Positions 36,420 through 45,389 of a stretch of 64,000 nt of DNA are shown here, piece after piece. How positions within the stretch are numbered: position 1 is the stretch's first letter; every line of letters begins with the position of its first letter. The position numbers were made by a program, and so were the translations under genes. Below the pieces are notes generated by a model. The model made no database searches, had not been told where the DNA came from, and saw only the letters and a program-made list of their open reading frames with translations. Location of the stretch: assembly GCF_036375055.1 (NCBI RefSeq), contig NZ_DASUSQ010000004.1, positions 62,001 through 126,000 on the forward strand, in the 5' to 3' direction. Origin of the DNA: Umezawaea sp036375055 (GTDB lineage Bacteria > Actinomycetota > Actinomycetes > Mycobacteriales > Pseudonocardiaceae).

Positions 36420-37730
36420 TCAGCTCCGCTGGGTGAGCCTGAACGACTGCGAGGCGGAGCCGTTGCAGGTCAGCTGCACGAGTTGCACGCTGTCCGCGCC
36501 GGAGCCCCCCGGCACCGTCAGGCACTTGCCGCTGAGCCTGCTGGTGAAGTGGAAGTAGCCGTCGGCCTCGGCGACCGGTCGCCACTGCTGGTTGTCGCCG
36601 CCGCCGTAGGCCCACAGGTGCAGCGCGGCGTTGTCGGCGGTGGAGGTGTTGCTGACGTCGACCACCTGCGCCGCGTTGCCGCGGTTGTTGATGCGCACGA
36701 ACCCGCCGCTGGTGGGCGCGAACTGGTACTGCTGCGCGAGGGTGGCGTTGCAGGCGTACTGCTGGACCGCGGTGCCGTTGGCGGTGGCGGCCGAGCGCGC
36801 GTCGACGCACTTGGAGCTGCCCCGGTTGGTCACGGCGTACCAGGCGGTCGGCGAGATCTCACCGGGCGGGTCGGTGGGCGGCGTGGAGGTCGCGCCGCCG
36901 AGCCAGAGCAGGCCGTCGACGATGAAGCGGTTCTGGACCTCGCTGTCGAACGTGGAGGAGAGGCCCTGGTTCGTCTCGTAGTTCATCGCGTTGTGGCCGA
37001 AGTTGGCGTAGAGCATCCGGTAGTTCTTGTTCGTCCACATGATCGGGTAGTAGCCGCTGCGCCACTGCTGGTTCGGGTCGGTGCCGAGCGGGAAGCTCGA
37101 CGGGTCGACCGACGCCAGGACCTTGATGTTCGGGTTGGTCCGCAGGTCGTTGCTCCAGGAGTACCACTCGCTCACCGCGGAGGTGAACGTCGCGGGCAGC
37201 CTGCTGGTCGACGGGTGGGTGCGGTCCTCGACCTTCAGCACCGCGGTGGTCGGGCCCCAGGTGTTGCTGCGGAACGTGCCGGAGCCGAGGAAGGTGTTGT
37301 TGAACCACGGCCAGTTGTTCGCGTTGTCGGTGTAGGCCGAGACGTGGAACCCGAAGTAGCCGCCGCCGTTCGCGATGTAGTTCTGGAACGCGGAGCGCTG
37401 CGCGGCGCCGGTCGGGGCGTCGTCGAGGAACATGACGACCTGGTACTGGGCCAGGTCGTTCGCGTTGAGCATGTTCCAGTTGGTCGTGGCGGTGTAGGTG
37501 AAGTTGTTCTGCGCCGCGATCTGGGGGAAGCGGACGTTGGCTTCCTTGACCCAGTTGATGTGGGCGGCGTCCCAGGTCCCGTTGTAGAAGGCCAGGACCT
37601 TGAACGCGGGCGCCGCCTGCGCCTCGACGCGGCCGAACGCGGGGCTCAGGACCACGAAGAGCCCCGCGAGCAGCAGGGCGACCATCTGGACGAACGTGCG
37701 TTTTCTGCTGGAACCGGCACTCGTGCTCAT
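36420..37730 (-). CDS. Secreted ThuA-domain protein with ricin-type carbohydrate-binding module
   Basis: 436 residues. Long signal peptide (MSTSAGSSRKRTFVQMVALL..., cleavage near AQAAP). A ThuA / glutamine-amidotransferase-like domain covers about 40-275: VLAFYNGTWDAAHINWV, VMFLDDAPTGAAQ, NGGGYFGFHVSAY, and YANFGHNAMNYE. After a Pro/Thr linker, a ricin B (CBM13) beta-trefoil from about 300 to the end: NRGSSKCVDARSAATANGT, NNQQW-like DNQQWRP and SGKCLTVPGG with a final SQSFRLTQ. Likely acts on or binds an extracellular polysaccharide; ThuA is linked to trehalose/disaccharide use, but no catalytic role is proven. Confidence 0.88.
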   Translation of the reverse strand: MSTSAGSSRKRTFVQMVALLLAGLFVVLSPAFGRVEAQAAPAFKVLAFYNGTWDAAHINWVKEANVRFPQIAAQNNFTYTATTNWNMLNANDLAQYQVVMFLDDAPTGAAQRSAFQNYIANGGGYFGFHVSAYTDNANNWPWFNNTFLGSGTFRSNTWGPTTAVLKVEDRTHPSTSRLPATFTSAVSEWYSWSNDLRTNPNIKVLASVDPSSFPLGTDPNQQWRSGYYPIMWTNKNYRMLYANFGHNAMNYETNQGLSSTFDSEVQNRFIVDGLLWLGGATSTPPTDPPGEISPTAWYAVTNRGSSKCVDARSAATANGTAVQQYACNATLAQQYQFAPTSGGFVRINNRGNAAQVVDVSNTSTADNAALHLWAYGGGDNQQWRPVAEADGYFHFTSRLSGKCLTVPGGSGADSVQLVQLTCNGSASQSFRLTQRS

Positions 37731-37746
37731 GCAGGGGCCTTTCGAG

Positions 37747-37828
37747 GGGGTTCAGGGAGACAACCGCCGGCAGGGGGCGACGATCGGCGGCCCCGCACAA
37801 GCCCGCACGGGCATGCTCCCTGAACCCC
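37747..37828. promoter_or_regulatory. 13-bp inverted repeat in the leader of the ThuA-ricin gene
   Basis: GGGGTTCAGGGAG (37747-37759) is the exact reverse complement of CTCCCTGAACCCC (37816-37828), separated by 56 bases that contain smaller GC stems. It starts 17 bases upstream of the gene start, so it could be a structured 5' leader. It may also be a paired protein-binding site. Confidence 0.5.
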
Positions 37829-37853
37829 TTGGGGTGTCTCGGGTCCTGCTGAG

Positions 37854-37865
37854 GACATCGATGTC
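37854..37865. promoter_or_regulatory. Palindrome GACATCGATGTC upstream of the ThuA-ricin gene
   Basis: A 12-bp perfect even palindrome with a central CG, the style of LacI-family operators. No LacI gene is adjacent. Further upstream (about 37915-37965) the motif AATT recurs with 13-base spacing in an AT-rich stretch, probably part of the promoter region. Confidence 0.4.
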
Positions 37866-37987
37866 TCCCCAGGCGGGTGCATGACGATGCGGGCATCGGT
37901 CGGGCACCCTAAGACAACCCAATTCCAGGCCTTAATTCAAGCCCTAAATTTAACCGTTCGGATCTGGTGCGGCACTCCGCGTGGTGC

Positions 37988-39055
37988 TCAGTTCCGTCCG
38001 TCCTTGTGCGGGGACGTCGGGAAGAACCCCCCGCGGGGAGCGGGCAGCGGCGCCACCGGAGGAGGCGCGGGGGCCTCCATCATCGCGCTGGCGTCGAGGT
38101 TCAACGGGCGCAGCCGCACGGGCTCCGGCTGCTCCTGCCGACCGCGGCCCCCACCGCGCTGGGCCGACTGCTGGGCGGCGACCGGACGGCGGTCGGCGCG
38201 ACGCCTGCTCTGCGGCGGCGGACCGACCGGTTCGATCGTGGTCAGCGTGCTGCTGGCGGGCATCGGCTGCGGCGCCTGCTTGCCGCGCCTGCCGCTGCCC
38301 CGAGGCGGGTCGGCCACCGGCCTGGGTGCGGGCGGTGGTGCCAGGTCGCGCTCGGGCTCGATCCGGCGACCGCGCCGGTCGACCTCGGGCGCGCGCCTGC
38401 GGGTCCTCGGCGCGTTGATCTCCGGTGCCTTCGACCGCTTGCGCGGCTGCTTCGGCTCCGACGGCGCACCGTCGTCACCGCCGCCCTTGCCCAGCAGCGG
38501 CGGGAGGACCCACGCCGCGAGGCCGGTCATCGCGAAGCACAGCACCAGGATGCGCACCAGCGGCGGCACGTTCGGCAGCATCTTCACGGCCATGCCGTTG
38601 GCCACGATCACGGCCCCGAAGAAGACGACGAACACGAAGACCGCCAGCACGACCCGGCGCTTGCCCTTGCGCGGGCGCTCCGGGCCGTAGCCGCCGTCGT
38701 CGTCGGCGTACACCGGCGACATCGACTGCGCCGTCGACTGGTCCAGCGGCGTGACGCCGTTGGAGAAGGTGACGCCGATCTGCATCGAGTACTTCTGCAT
38801 GTAGCGGCCCCAGCGGGCGTTGGACGACGAGCGCGCCCAAGCGTCCGCGGCGGCCTCGTCCGTGAAGCGGCAGACGATCTGCCACACCCGGTCGTCGTCC
38901 GGCGAACCCGAGACGGAGCCGCCGAGGCAGCCGGGCGACCGCTGCGCGGCGCTCACCAGCCCCCTGGCTCCGACCGAGAAGTCCGACAGACGTCCTTGCG
39001 CCACCTTGTGCGAGGTGGTGAGCAGGACAGGAGGGTTCGGCTTGTTGGGTCTCAA
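37988..39055 (-). CDS. Membrane protein with N-terminal ABM-like domain and Pro/Arg-rich tail
   Basis: About 355 residues from the TTG at 39055 (GGAGG box just upstream, product RPNKPNPPVLLTTSHKVAQG). The N-terminal 120 residues resemble an antibiotic-biosynthesis-monooxygenase fold: VWQIVCRFTDEAAADAWARS. Two membrane helices follow (VVLAVFVFVVFFGAVIVANGMAV and LVRILVLCFAMTGLAAWVLPPLL), then a cytoplasmic Pro/Arg/Gln-rich tail of about 150 residues. An in-frame start at 39217 is possible but adds unstructured residues. Function unknown. Confidence 0.7.
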   Translation of the reverse strand: MRPNKPNPPVLLTTSHKVAQGRLSDFSVGARGLVSAAQRSPGCLGGSVSGSPDDDRVWQIVCRFTDEAAADAWARSSSNARWGRYMQKYSMQIGVTFSNGVTPLDQSTAQSMSPVYADDDGGYGPERPRKGKRRVVLAVFVFVVFFGAVIVANGMAVKMLPNVPPLVRILVLCFAMTGLAAWVLPPLLGKGGGDDGAPSEPKQPRKRSKAPEINAPRTRRRAPEVDRRGRRIEPERDLAPPPAPRPVADPPRGSGRRGKQAPQPMPASSTLTTIEPVGPPPQSRRRADRRPVAAQQSAQRGGGRGRQEQPEPVRLRPLNLDASAMMEAPAPPPVAPLPAPRGGFFPTSPHKDGRN

Positions 39056-39246
39056 ACCCCCTCCACCCCCGACTGACTCGTAAAGTCCCCGTGGTTGGAC
39101 CACGTGGTTCGGCGAATCGGTCGCATGACTGGTCCCATCTTCGTCGTGAACCGCGGCACGCCGTTCTCGTACAACTCCGACACCGAGGCCTACGTACGGC
39201 ACCGGAGAGCGGTTCAACTCGGATCAGAACTTTTTTCGACCTCGGG
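39056..39246. other. Short intergenic region
   Basis: No gene is supported. An ATG at 39125 (MTGPIFVVNRGTPFSYNS) opens a frame that runs antisense into the DUF305 gene, and no ribosome site precedes it. Confidence 0.4.
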
Positions 39247-39789
39247 TCAGGCAGCGGCTCCGGTGCCCTCGATCTTGGTGACCAGGCCGGTCTGGACCGT
39301 GATCATCTCCTTGGCGAGGGCCTTCACGCCGGCGTGCGTACCAGCGCTTTCGACCTCCTGCGCCATCTTGATGCCGTCCTGGAGGTGGCGCACCATCAGC
39401 GGCGACCACTGCTTGTCGAACTGGGGGCCGGTGTAGCCGCCGAGCACGGACACGTCCTTCGGCGCCACGACCATCTCGTGCGCCTGGTGGGAGCTGTCGG
39501 TGACCCCGACCTTCCACTCGGTCAGCCAGCCGTTCATCTTGCTGATCTCGGCGCTGCCCTCGGCGGTGATCGCGTTCGCCACCTCGACCACGGCCGCGTT
39601 CTTGGAGCGCGTGCCGACCAGGCCGCTGATCTCCAGGGTTTGCTCGTGGTGGGGGATCATGTCGCGGAGGAACACTATGTCCGCGTCGTTCGCCCCGGCG
39701 GTGGACGCCGCGGAATCACCGAGCATCGACGAGCACGCGGACAACGACATCATCAAACCGATCACCGCGACGATCAAGCGGGCGCGCAT
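39247..39789 (-). CDS. DUF305 lipoprotein
   Basis: 180 residues. Signal MRARLIVAVIGLMMSLSAC with lipobox. DUF305 helical-bundle motifs: DIVFLRDMIPHHEQTLEIS (HH pair, metal-binding in relatives), AHEMVVAPKD (MV segment), and WSPLMVRHLQDGIKMAQE. ATG at 39789 preceded by AGGAGG. DUF305 proteins are ferritin-like and often linked to copper; the role here is unknown. Confidence 0.88.
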   Translation of the reverse strand: MRARLIVAVIGLMMSLSACSSMLGDSAASTAGANDADIVFLRDMIPHHEQTLEISGLVGTRSKNAAVVEVANAITAEGSAEISKMNGWLTEWKVGVTDSSHQAHEMVVAPKDVSVLGGYTGPQFDKQWSPLMVRHLQDGIKMAQEVESAGTHAGVKALAKEMITVQTGLVTKIEGTGAAA

Positions 39790-39895
39790 CCATGGCCTCC
39801 TGGGTCTCCTGACGAGGCATACGGACACCTGACGCGGCCGGTTCATCGATTCGTCACGAAATGAGCAAATTTCCGAACCGACCGGTCCACGGGGG

Positions 39896-40936
39896 TCAGC
39901 GGTCCCTCCCGACGACCGTGCGGGCGACCTCCAGGAGGGTCTCCGACGTGGTCGGGTCGCAGTCGGCCGCCTCCAGGTGACCGGCGGCCTCGGCCATCTC
40001 CCGCGCGGCCCGCGACCGGGCCCACTCGCGGGCCCCGGTGCGTTCGATCAGCGCGGTCACCGCGGGCACCTCGGCCGGGTCGAGCGGGCGGTCGCGGGAG
40101 TAGAGGTCGGCCAGTTCGGCGGCGGCCGGGGTGCCCGACGTCAGCGCCGCCACCGCGAGCAGCGACTTCTTGCGGCTCAGGAGGTCGGAGCCCACCGGCT
40201 TGCCGGTCACGGCCGGATCGCCCCAGACCGCCAGCAGGTCGTCGACCAGCTGGTAGGCCAGCCCCAGGTGCCTGCCGAACGCGCGCAGCCGTCCCGCCCG
40301 CTCCGGGGTGGCGCCGCCCACGAGGCCACCGAGGGCGCACGAGAGGCCCAGCAGCGCGCCGGTCTTGTCCGCAGCCATCCGGACGCACTCGTCGAGCCCC
40401 ACGTCGGCGCGGGTCTCGAACGCGAGGTCCGCGTGCTGGCCCTCGCACAGGTCGAGGACCGCCGACGTCAGCCAGTCCGCCGCCGTGGCGGCGTTCGGGG
40501 CCGAGCCGCGCGCCAACGCCCTCGGCGCCAGCGCGAGCAGCGCGTCGCCCACCAGGATCGCGGGCGCCTCGCCGAACACCGTCCACGCCGTGGGCCGGTG
40601 GCGGCGCACCCGGTCCCGGTCCATCACGTCGTCGTGCAGCAGGGAGAAGTTGTGCACCAGCTCCACCGCGACCGCGGCGGGCACCGCGGCCTCCGGTCGG
40701 CCGCCGACGGCCTTCGCGGCGAGCACGACCAGTGCGGGCCGGATCGCCTTGCCGGGCCTGCCGGTGTCCGGTTCGCCGTGCCGGTCGGCCCAGCCGAAGT
40801 GGTACCGGGCGATCCGGCGCATCGAGGCGGGCAGGAGGTCGACCTCGGCGCGCAGCGCCGCCCCCACCACGTCGTGGCACCAGCGCGTGACGTCACGGGC
40901 GGTGCGGAACTCGGGTGGCAGCCGGACTGCGGTCAT
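39896..40936 (-). CDS. Polyprenyl diphosphate synthase
   Basis: 346 residues, trans-isoprenyl synthase fold. First aspartate-rich motif HDDVMD; GKAIRPALVVLAA upstream; second region QLVDDLLAVWGDPAVTGKPVGSDL, where the canonical DDxxD reads DDLLAVWGD, a form seen in Streptomyces enzymes linked to terpenoid and hopanoid genes. RKKSLLAVAALTSG follows. ATG at 40936 with GAGGAG in front. No terpene cyclase or squalene gene is adjacent, so product chain length (FPP or GGPP) is not assigned. Confidence 0.92.
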   Translation of the reverse strand: MTAVRLPPEFRTARDVTRWCHDVVGAALRAEVDLLPASMRRIARYHFGWADRHGEPDTGRPGKAIRPALVVLAAKAVGGRPEAAVPAAVAVELVHNFSLLHDDVMDRDRVRRHRPTAWTVFGEAPAILVGDALLALAPRALARGSAPNAATAADWLTSAVLDLCEGQHADLAFETRADVGLDECVRMAADKTGALLGLSCALGGLVGGATPERAGRLRAFGRHLGLAYQLVDDLLAVWGDPAVTGKPVGSDLLSRKKSLLAVAALTSGTPAAAELADLYSRDRPLDPAEVPAVTALIERTGAREWARSRAAREMAEAAGHLEAADCDPTTSETLLEVARTVVGRDR

Positions 40937-41111
40937 GGTGGCTCCTCGGGTCCGCGTTCCTGCCGACGTCGTGCGACCGGCACTGCGACCGTAGGCAGGA
41001 CGGGCCGCACGGCGACATAGCCTGTTCGGGTCACCACCTCGTCCCGATCTGAACCTCCCGGCGCTCCGCTCCGTGTTCGACGTACGGCTTTCGACGCGAA
41101 GGAGGCCCGAC

Positions 41112-41594
41112 GTGAGGACAGGACTGGTTCCGACTCTGCTCCTGTGCGCCGCACTCACGGCGTGCACCACCACCGTGCGCTCGACGGCGGTCCCCACCGC
41201 CGAGCTCAAGCGCGGGACACCGCCCACGACCGTCCAACTCGGCCGCAACCCGCTGCTCGGCGACGTCGTGGTCGACGGCGAGGGGTACACCCTCTACCGC
41301 TACGACAACGACACCGCCAACCCCTCGGTCGCCGTCTGCACGGGCGAGTGCGCGACGATCTGGCGGCCGGTGCTGGTCTCGGACGAGATCGCGTACCGCA
41401 ACCTCGACCCGGAGTTCCTCGACACGCTCGTGCGCCCCGACGGCGGCACGCAGGTGACCGTCGGCGGCTGGCCCGCGTACCGGTTCGCCGACGACCGGGT
41501 GCCCGGCCAGGTCTCCGGGCAGGCCCTGGAGGAGACGTGGTTCGCGCTCGCGCCCAACGGCACGAAGGCGGGTGGCGGCAAGAGGACCGGCTAG
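41112..41594 (+). CDS. COG4315-type secreted lipoprotein
   Basis: 160 residues. GTG at 41112 with AAGGAGG six bases upstream. Signal RTGLVPTLLLCAALTAC gives an LTAC lipobox. The mature part has two copies of the secreted repeat of unknown function: VDGEGYTLYRYDND ... CTGECATIWRPVL and VGGWPAYRFADD. Stop codon overlaps that of the convergent LysR gene by CTAG. Function unknown. Confidence 0.87.
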   Translation: MRTGLVPTLLLCAALTACTTTVRSTAVPTAELKRGTPPTTVQLGRNPLLGDVVVDGEGYTLYRYDNDTANPSVAVCTGECATIWRPVLVSDEIAYRNLDPEFLDTLVRPDGGTQVTVGGWPAYRFADDRVPGQVSGQALEETWFALAPNGTKAGGGKRTG

Positions 41595-42490
41595 CCGCGG
41601 TCGGCGGTGGGCTCCGGCAGCCCGCGCACCGTGTCGAGCACCAGGTTGACCGCGGCCCGCGACCGCGCGCCGCGCCGGGTCATCGCCGTGATCGTGCGGG
41701 TGACGGCCGGGGTCAGCTCGCGGGTGGCGACCCGGTACCTCGGGTCGACCGCGAGCGCGGGCAGCAGCGCGACCGAGAGCCCGGCCTCGACGTGCTGGAG
41801 CGTCATCAGGTAGTTGCCGAACCGGCAGGCGACCCTGGGCTCGAACCCCGCCCGGCGGCACAGCCGGGTCGCGAGGTCGGCCATGTAGGACTGCGGCACG
41901 TCGAACGCCCAGGGCTCGCCCGCGTAGGCGGCGAGGTCGACCGGGCCCCGGCCCGCCTGGTCCAGCGGCACGACCAGCACGACCTCGTCGGTGGTCAGCG
42001 GGACGACGTCGACGTCCGGGTCCGGCGGGAACTCGACGAAGTCCGGCGTGGTGATGATCAGGTCGGCGGCGCCGCCGCGCAGCGCCTGGACGCTCTCGTG
42101 CGGTTCCAGCTCCAGCAGTTCGACGTGGACGTGGGGGTGCGTGCGGGCCAGTTCGACCACCGCCGGGACGGCCAGGCTGTGGATGGCGCTCTGGAACGCG
42201 CCCACCCGCACGAGGCCGGACGGTTCCTCGCCGAGGCCGCGCAGTTCCGCCTCGACGGTGTCCATGTGGTCGAGGATCGCCCTGGCCCGGCGGGCCAGGA
42301 TCAGTCCGGCCTGCGTGAGCCTGACCCGGCGTCCGGTGCGTTCCAGCAGGTGGGTGTGCGTTTCCGCTTCGAGGACGGCGAGCTGCTGCGACACGGTCGA
42401 CGCGCTCAGGTTGGCCGCCTCGGCGACCGCGCGGACCGTGCCGAGGATGTCCAACTGGCTCAGCAGGCGCAGCCGCCACGGGTTCAGCAC
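41591..42490 (-). CDS. LysR-family regulator, DgdR-like by position
   Basis: 299 residues. N-terminal helix-turn-helix: RLRLLSQLDILGTVRAVAEAANLSASTVSQQLAVLE; effector domain about 90-295 of periplasmic-binding type. It is divergent from the dialkylglycine decarboxylase-like gene with 86 bases between, which holds TTGTGC ... GCACAG half-sites. In Burkholderia cepacia the dgdA gene is likewise paired with a LysR repressor, dgdR. Effector may be a 2,2-dialkylglycine such as 2-aminoisobutyrate (inference). Confidence 0.85.
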   Translation of the reverse strand: MLNPWRLRLLSQLDILGTVRAVAEAANLSASTVSQQLAVLEAETHTHLLERTGRRVRLTQAGLILARRARAILDHMDTVEAELRGLGEEPSGLVRVGAFQSAIHSLAVPAVVELARTHPHVHVELLELEPHESVQALRGGAADLIITTPDFVEFPPDPDVDVVPLTTDEVVLVVPLDQAGRGPVDLAAYAGEPWAFDVPQSYMADLATRLCRRAGFEPRVACRFGNYLMTLQHVEAGLSVALLPALAVDPRYRVATRELTPAVTRTITAMTRRGARSRAAVNLVLDTVRGLPEPTADRG

Positions 42491-42576
42491 GGGACCATTG
42501 TTGTGCGGTCCAGCCGAACAGCACAGTCGGAATCGTGAGATGGACGTGACGCTCGGGCGGTCCTAGCGTCGAGGGC

Positions 42577-43905
42577 ATGGCCGCGCCGACCTCCGCTTCG
42601 ACGTCCACCGGGTTCTGGGCCGACGCCCGGCGGCACCTCGTCCGCTACGGCGGCGGGTTCACGCCCGAGATCATCGACCGGGCCGAGGGGAGCTTCGTCT
42701 TCACCGAGGACGGGAGACGCCTCCTCGACTTCACGTCGGGGCAGATGAGCGCGATCCTCGGCCACTCGCACCCGGAGGTCGTCGCCACCGTGCGGCGGCA
42801 GATCGGGTCGCTCGACCACCTGTTCAGCGGGATGCTGAGCCGCCCGGTCGTCGACCTGGCGCGGCGGCTGGCCGACTCGCTGCCCGCGCCGCTGGAGAAG
42901 GCGCTGCTGCTGACCACCGGCGCCGAGTCGAACGAGGCGGCCATCCGGATGGCGAAGCTCGTCACCGGCAAGCACGAGGTCGTGTCGTTCGCGCGGTCCT
43001 GGCACGGCATGACGCAGGCCGCGGCGAGCGCGACCTACAGCGCGGGCCGCAAGGGCTACGGCCCCTCCGCGCCGGGCAACTTCGCCATCCCCGCGCCGAA
43101 CCCCTACCGGCCGGACTTCACCCACCCCGACGGCTCGTTCGACTGGCGGCGCCAGCTCGACCTCGGGTTCGACCTGGTCGACGCCCAGTCCGTCGGCAGC
43201 CTGGCCGCGTGCCTCGTCGAGCCGATCCTGTCGTCGGGCGGCGTCCTGGAACCGCCGCCGGGCTACTTCGCGGCGCTGCTGGAGAAGTGCCGCGAACGCG
43301 GGATGCTGCTGATCCTCGACGAGGCCCAGACCGGGCTGTGCCGCACGGGCACCTGGTACGCGTTCGAGCGCGACGGGATCGTGCCGGACATCCTGACGCT
43401 GTCGAAGACGCTGGGCGCGGGGCTGCCGCTGGCGGCGGTGCTGACCAGCGCCGAGATCGAGCAGGAGGCGCACGACCGCGGTTTCCTGTTCTTCACCACG
43501 CACGTGTCGGACCCGCTGGTCGCGGCGGTCGGCTGCACGGTGCTGGACGTCCTGGAGCGCGACCGCCTCGACGAGCGCGCCGCGCACCTCGGCGGGGTGC
43601 TGCGGCGGGGTCTGAACGGGATCGCCGACCGGCACCGGGTCGTGGGCGACGTCCGGGGCCGGGGTCTGCTGGTCGGGGTCGAACTGGTCGACGACGAGGG
43701 CACCGGGGAGGGCTCCGACGAGCTGGGCGCGGCGGTCACCCGGCGCTGCCTCGAACTCGGTCTGCACATGAACATCGTGCAGCTTCCGGGCATGGGCGGT
43801 GTGTTCCGCGTCGCACCTCCGCTGACCGCGACGGAGGACGAACTGGCCCTGGGCTTGGAGATCCTGGAACAGGCCGTCGCCGACACGACCGCACGACCGC
43901 GGTGA
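42577..43905 (+). CDS. dgdA: 2,2-dialkylglycine decarboxylase-like aminotransferase
   Basis: 442 residues, class III PLP enzyme. PLP lysine K277 in DILTLSKTLGAG. It keeps the special residues of dialkylglycine decarboxylase: LDFTSGQMSAILGHSHPE (Q56, M57), SWHGMT (W142), VEPILSSGGV (S219/S220) and FRVAPPLTATEDE (Arg binding the carboxylate). These fit an enzyme that decarboxylates 2-aminoisobutyrate or isovaline and transfers the amino group to pyruvate. A plain omega-aminotransferase is less likely. Next to a divergent LysR gene. Confidence 0.88.
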   Translation: MAAPTSASTSTGFWADARRHLVRYGGGFTPEIIDRAEGSFVFTEDGRRLLDFTSGQMSAILGHSHPEVVATVRRQIGSLDHLFSGMLSRPVVDLARRLADSLPAPLEKALLLTTGAESNEAAIRMAKLVTGKHEVVSFARSWHGMTQAAASATYSAGRKGYGPSAPGNFAIPAPNPYRPDFTHPDGSFDWRRQLDLGFDLVDAQSVGSLAACLVEPILSSGGVLEPPPGYFAALLEKCRERGMLLILDEAQTGLCRTGTWYAFERDGIVPDILTLSKTLGAGLPLAAVLTSAEIEQEAHDRGFLFFTTHVSDPLVAAVGCTVLDVLERDRLDERAAHLGGVLRRGLNGIADRHRVVGDVRGRGLLVGVELVDDEGTGEGSDELGAAVTRRCLELGLHMNIVQLPGMGGVFRVAPPLTATEDELALGLEILEQAVADTTARPR

Positions 43906-43953
43906 CCGGGAAGAGGCCTGCAACGCCGGGAGCCCCATCGGCGAAGTAGGTGC

Positions 43954-44454
43954 ATGAGAACCGAGCAGCAGGCGAGCTTCGCCGAGTACGTGAGGGCGCG
44001 CGGGCCGTGGATGCTGCGGATCGCGCTCCGCCTGTGCCGGGACCGGCACAGCGCCGAGGACCTGGTGCAGACGACGCAGGCGAAGCTCTACCAGCACTGG
44101 AACCGCCTGTCGGCGGTGGAGAACCTCGACGCCTACGCGCGCACGGCCCTCGTGCACACGCACATCGGCGAACGCCGCACCGGCTGGGCCAGGAAGGTCG
44201 ACCTCCAGCCGATGCGGGAGGACCTGCCCGCGGCCGAGGCTGACCACGCCTCGCGGCTGGTGCTGCGCGACGCGGTGGAGGGTCTGGCACCGAGGCAGCG
44301 CGCCACCATCCTGATGCGCTACTTCCTCGACATGACCGTCGAGCAGACCGCGGCGGCCCTCGACGTCACCGCGGGCACGGTGAAGAGCCAGACCAGCCGC
44401 GGTCTGGACACGCTGCGCGTCGTGCTGGAGGAGAGCGGAGCCCGCGCGGCCTGA
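43954..44454 (+). CDS. SigE-family ECF-like sigma factor
   Basis: 166 residues. Region 2: FAEYVRARGPWMLRIALRLCRDRHSAEDLVQTT; region 4: LAPRQRATILMRYFLDMTVEQTAAAL, then VTAGTVKSQTSRGLDTLR. This is the Actinobacterial SigE/TIGR02983 group. There is no adjacent anti-sigma factor gene; the convergent MBL hydrolase stop is immediately next to its stop. Confidence 0.93.
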   Translation: MRTEQQASFAEYVRARGPWMLRIALRLCRDRHSAEDLVQTTQAKLYQHWNRLSAVENLDAYARTALVHTHIGERRTGWARKVDLQPMREDLPAAEADHASRLVLRDAVEGLAPRQRATILMRYFLDMTVEQTAAALDVTAGTVKSQTSRGLDTLRVVLEESGARAA

Positions 44455-45096
44455 TCAGCCCACGGTCACCCGTTCCCCCACCTCCACCCGCTGGTACGGC
44501 GCGCCGGTCCCCGGCCCGCCCTCGCCCAGCATCCTGGTCACCAGGCCGAGGCCGAGTTCGCTCAGCAGGGCGTCGTGGACGCCGATCGCCCGCCCCGGCT
44601 TGACCTCGCGCACCCAGTCGATCAGGTCGGCGGTGCGCGACCACGGCGCGTGCGCGGGCACCAGCAGGGTGTCGACGGGCACGTCCGGCGTGGTCAGGGC
44701 GTCGCCGGGGTGGAAGAGGGCGTCGTCCACCAGGAAGCCGACGTTGCGCACGACCGGGATGTCCGGGTGGATCACCGCGTGCCACTCGCCGAACACCTTG
44801 ACGTCGAACCCGGCCGCGGTGAACGCGTCGCCCGCGCCGACGGCGCGCACGCGCGGGCCGAGGCCGTCGAGCGCGGCGGCCACCGCCGGGTTGGTCCACA
44901 CCTCCAGGCCGGGCGAGTCGGCCAGCGCGGCGCGGATCCGGTCCTCCAGGAAGTGGTCGACGTGCTCGTGCGTGATCAGCACGGCCTCGGCGCCGTCGAG
45001 CGCGGAGGCGTCGGTGAACGCCCCCGGATCGAGCACGAGCCTGCGTCCGTCGCGCTCCAGCGCCACGGACGCGTGGCCGAACCTGGTCAGTTCCAT
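44455..45096 (-). CDS. MBL-fold metal-dependent hydrolase (UlaG-like)
   Basis: 213 residues. N-terminal MELTRFGHASVALERDGRRL and the metal motif THEHVDHFLED (HxHxDH), then NVGFLVDDALFHPGDAL. This is the compact UlaG-like branch, typically acting on lactones or phosphoester-like substrates. ATG at 45096 behind GAGGGG. It reads nine bases downstream of the YggT gene and is probably cotranscribed. Confidence 0.9.
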   Translation of the reverse strand: MELTRFGHASVALERDGRRLVLDPGAFTDASALDGAEAVLITHEHVDHFLEDRIRAALADSPGLEVWTNPAVAAALDGLGPRVRAVGAGDAFTAAGFDVKVFGEWHAVIHPDIPVVRNVGFLVDDALFHPGDALTTPDVPVDTLLVPAHAPWSRTADLIDWVREVKPGRAIGVHDALLSELGLGLVTRMLGEGGPGTGAPYQRVEVGERVTVG

Positions 45097-45104
45097 GTTT
45101 CCCC

Positions 45105-45389
45105 TCAGAAGACGGCGACGACGACGGTCCGGAGCACGAGGACCCCGACCAGGACGGCGGTGAACGCCAGGTCGATGGACACGCCGCCGACCCGGACCGG
45201 GCGCAGCACGCGCCGGACGGGGGCGATGACGGGCTCCGTGATCGACCAGCTGACGCCCCGGACGCGACTCGTCCACGCGGGGGCCGGGCTCGTCGAGACG
45301 ACACCCACCCAGTCGAAGACCAGCCGGACCAGCATGACCAACCAGAACAGCAGCAGAACCGTGCTGAGCAGTGATCCGATGAAGCTCAT
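45105..45389 (-). CDS. YggT-family membrane protein
   Basis: 94 residues with two to three membrane helices: GSLLSTVLLLFWLVMLVRLVFDWV, then SITEPVIAPVRRVLRPVRVGGVSIDLAF, the YggT signature, and a C-terminal helix. YggT proteins are found near division and membrane-biogenesis genes; here it only precedes an MBL-hydrolase. ATG at 45389. Confidence 0.9.
   Translation of the reverse strand: MSFIGSLLSTVLLLFWLVMLVRLVFDWVGVVSTSPAPAWTSRVRGVSWSITEPVIAPVRRVLRPVRVGGVSIDLAFTAVLVGVLVLRTVVVAVF

Noticed and set aside
39125..39436. Small plus-strand frame starting MTGPIFVVNRG
   Set aside because: No ribosome site, and it runs antisense through the DUF305 gene.
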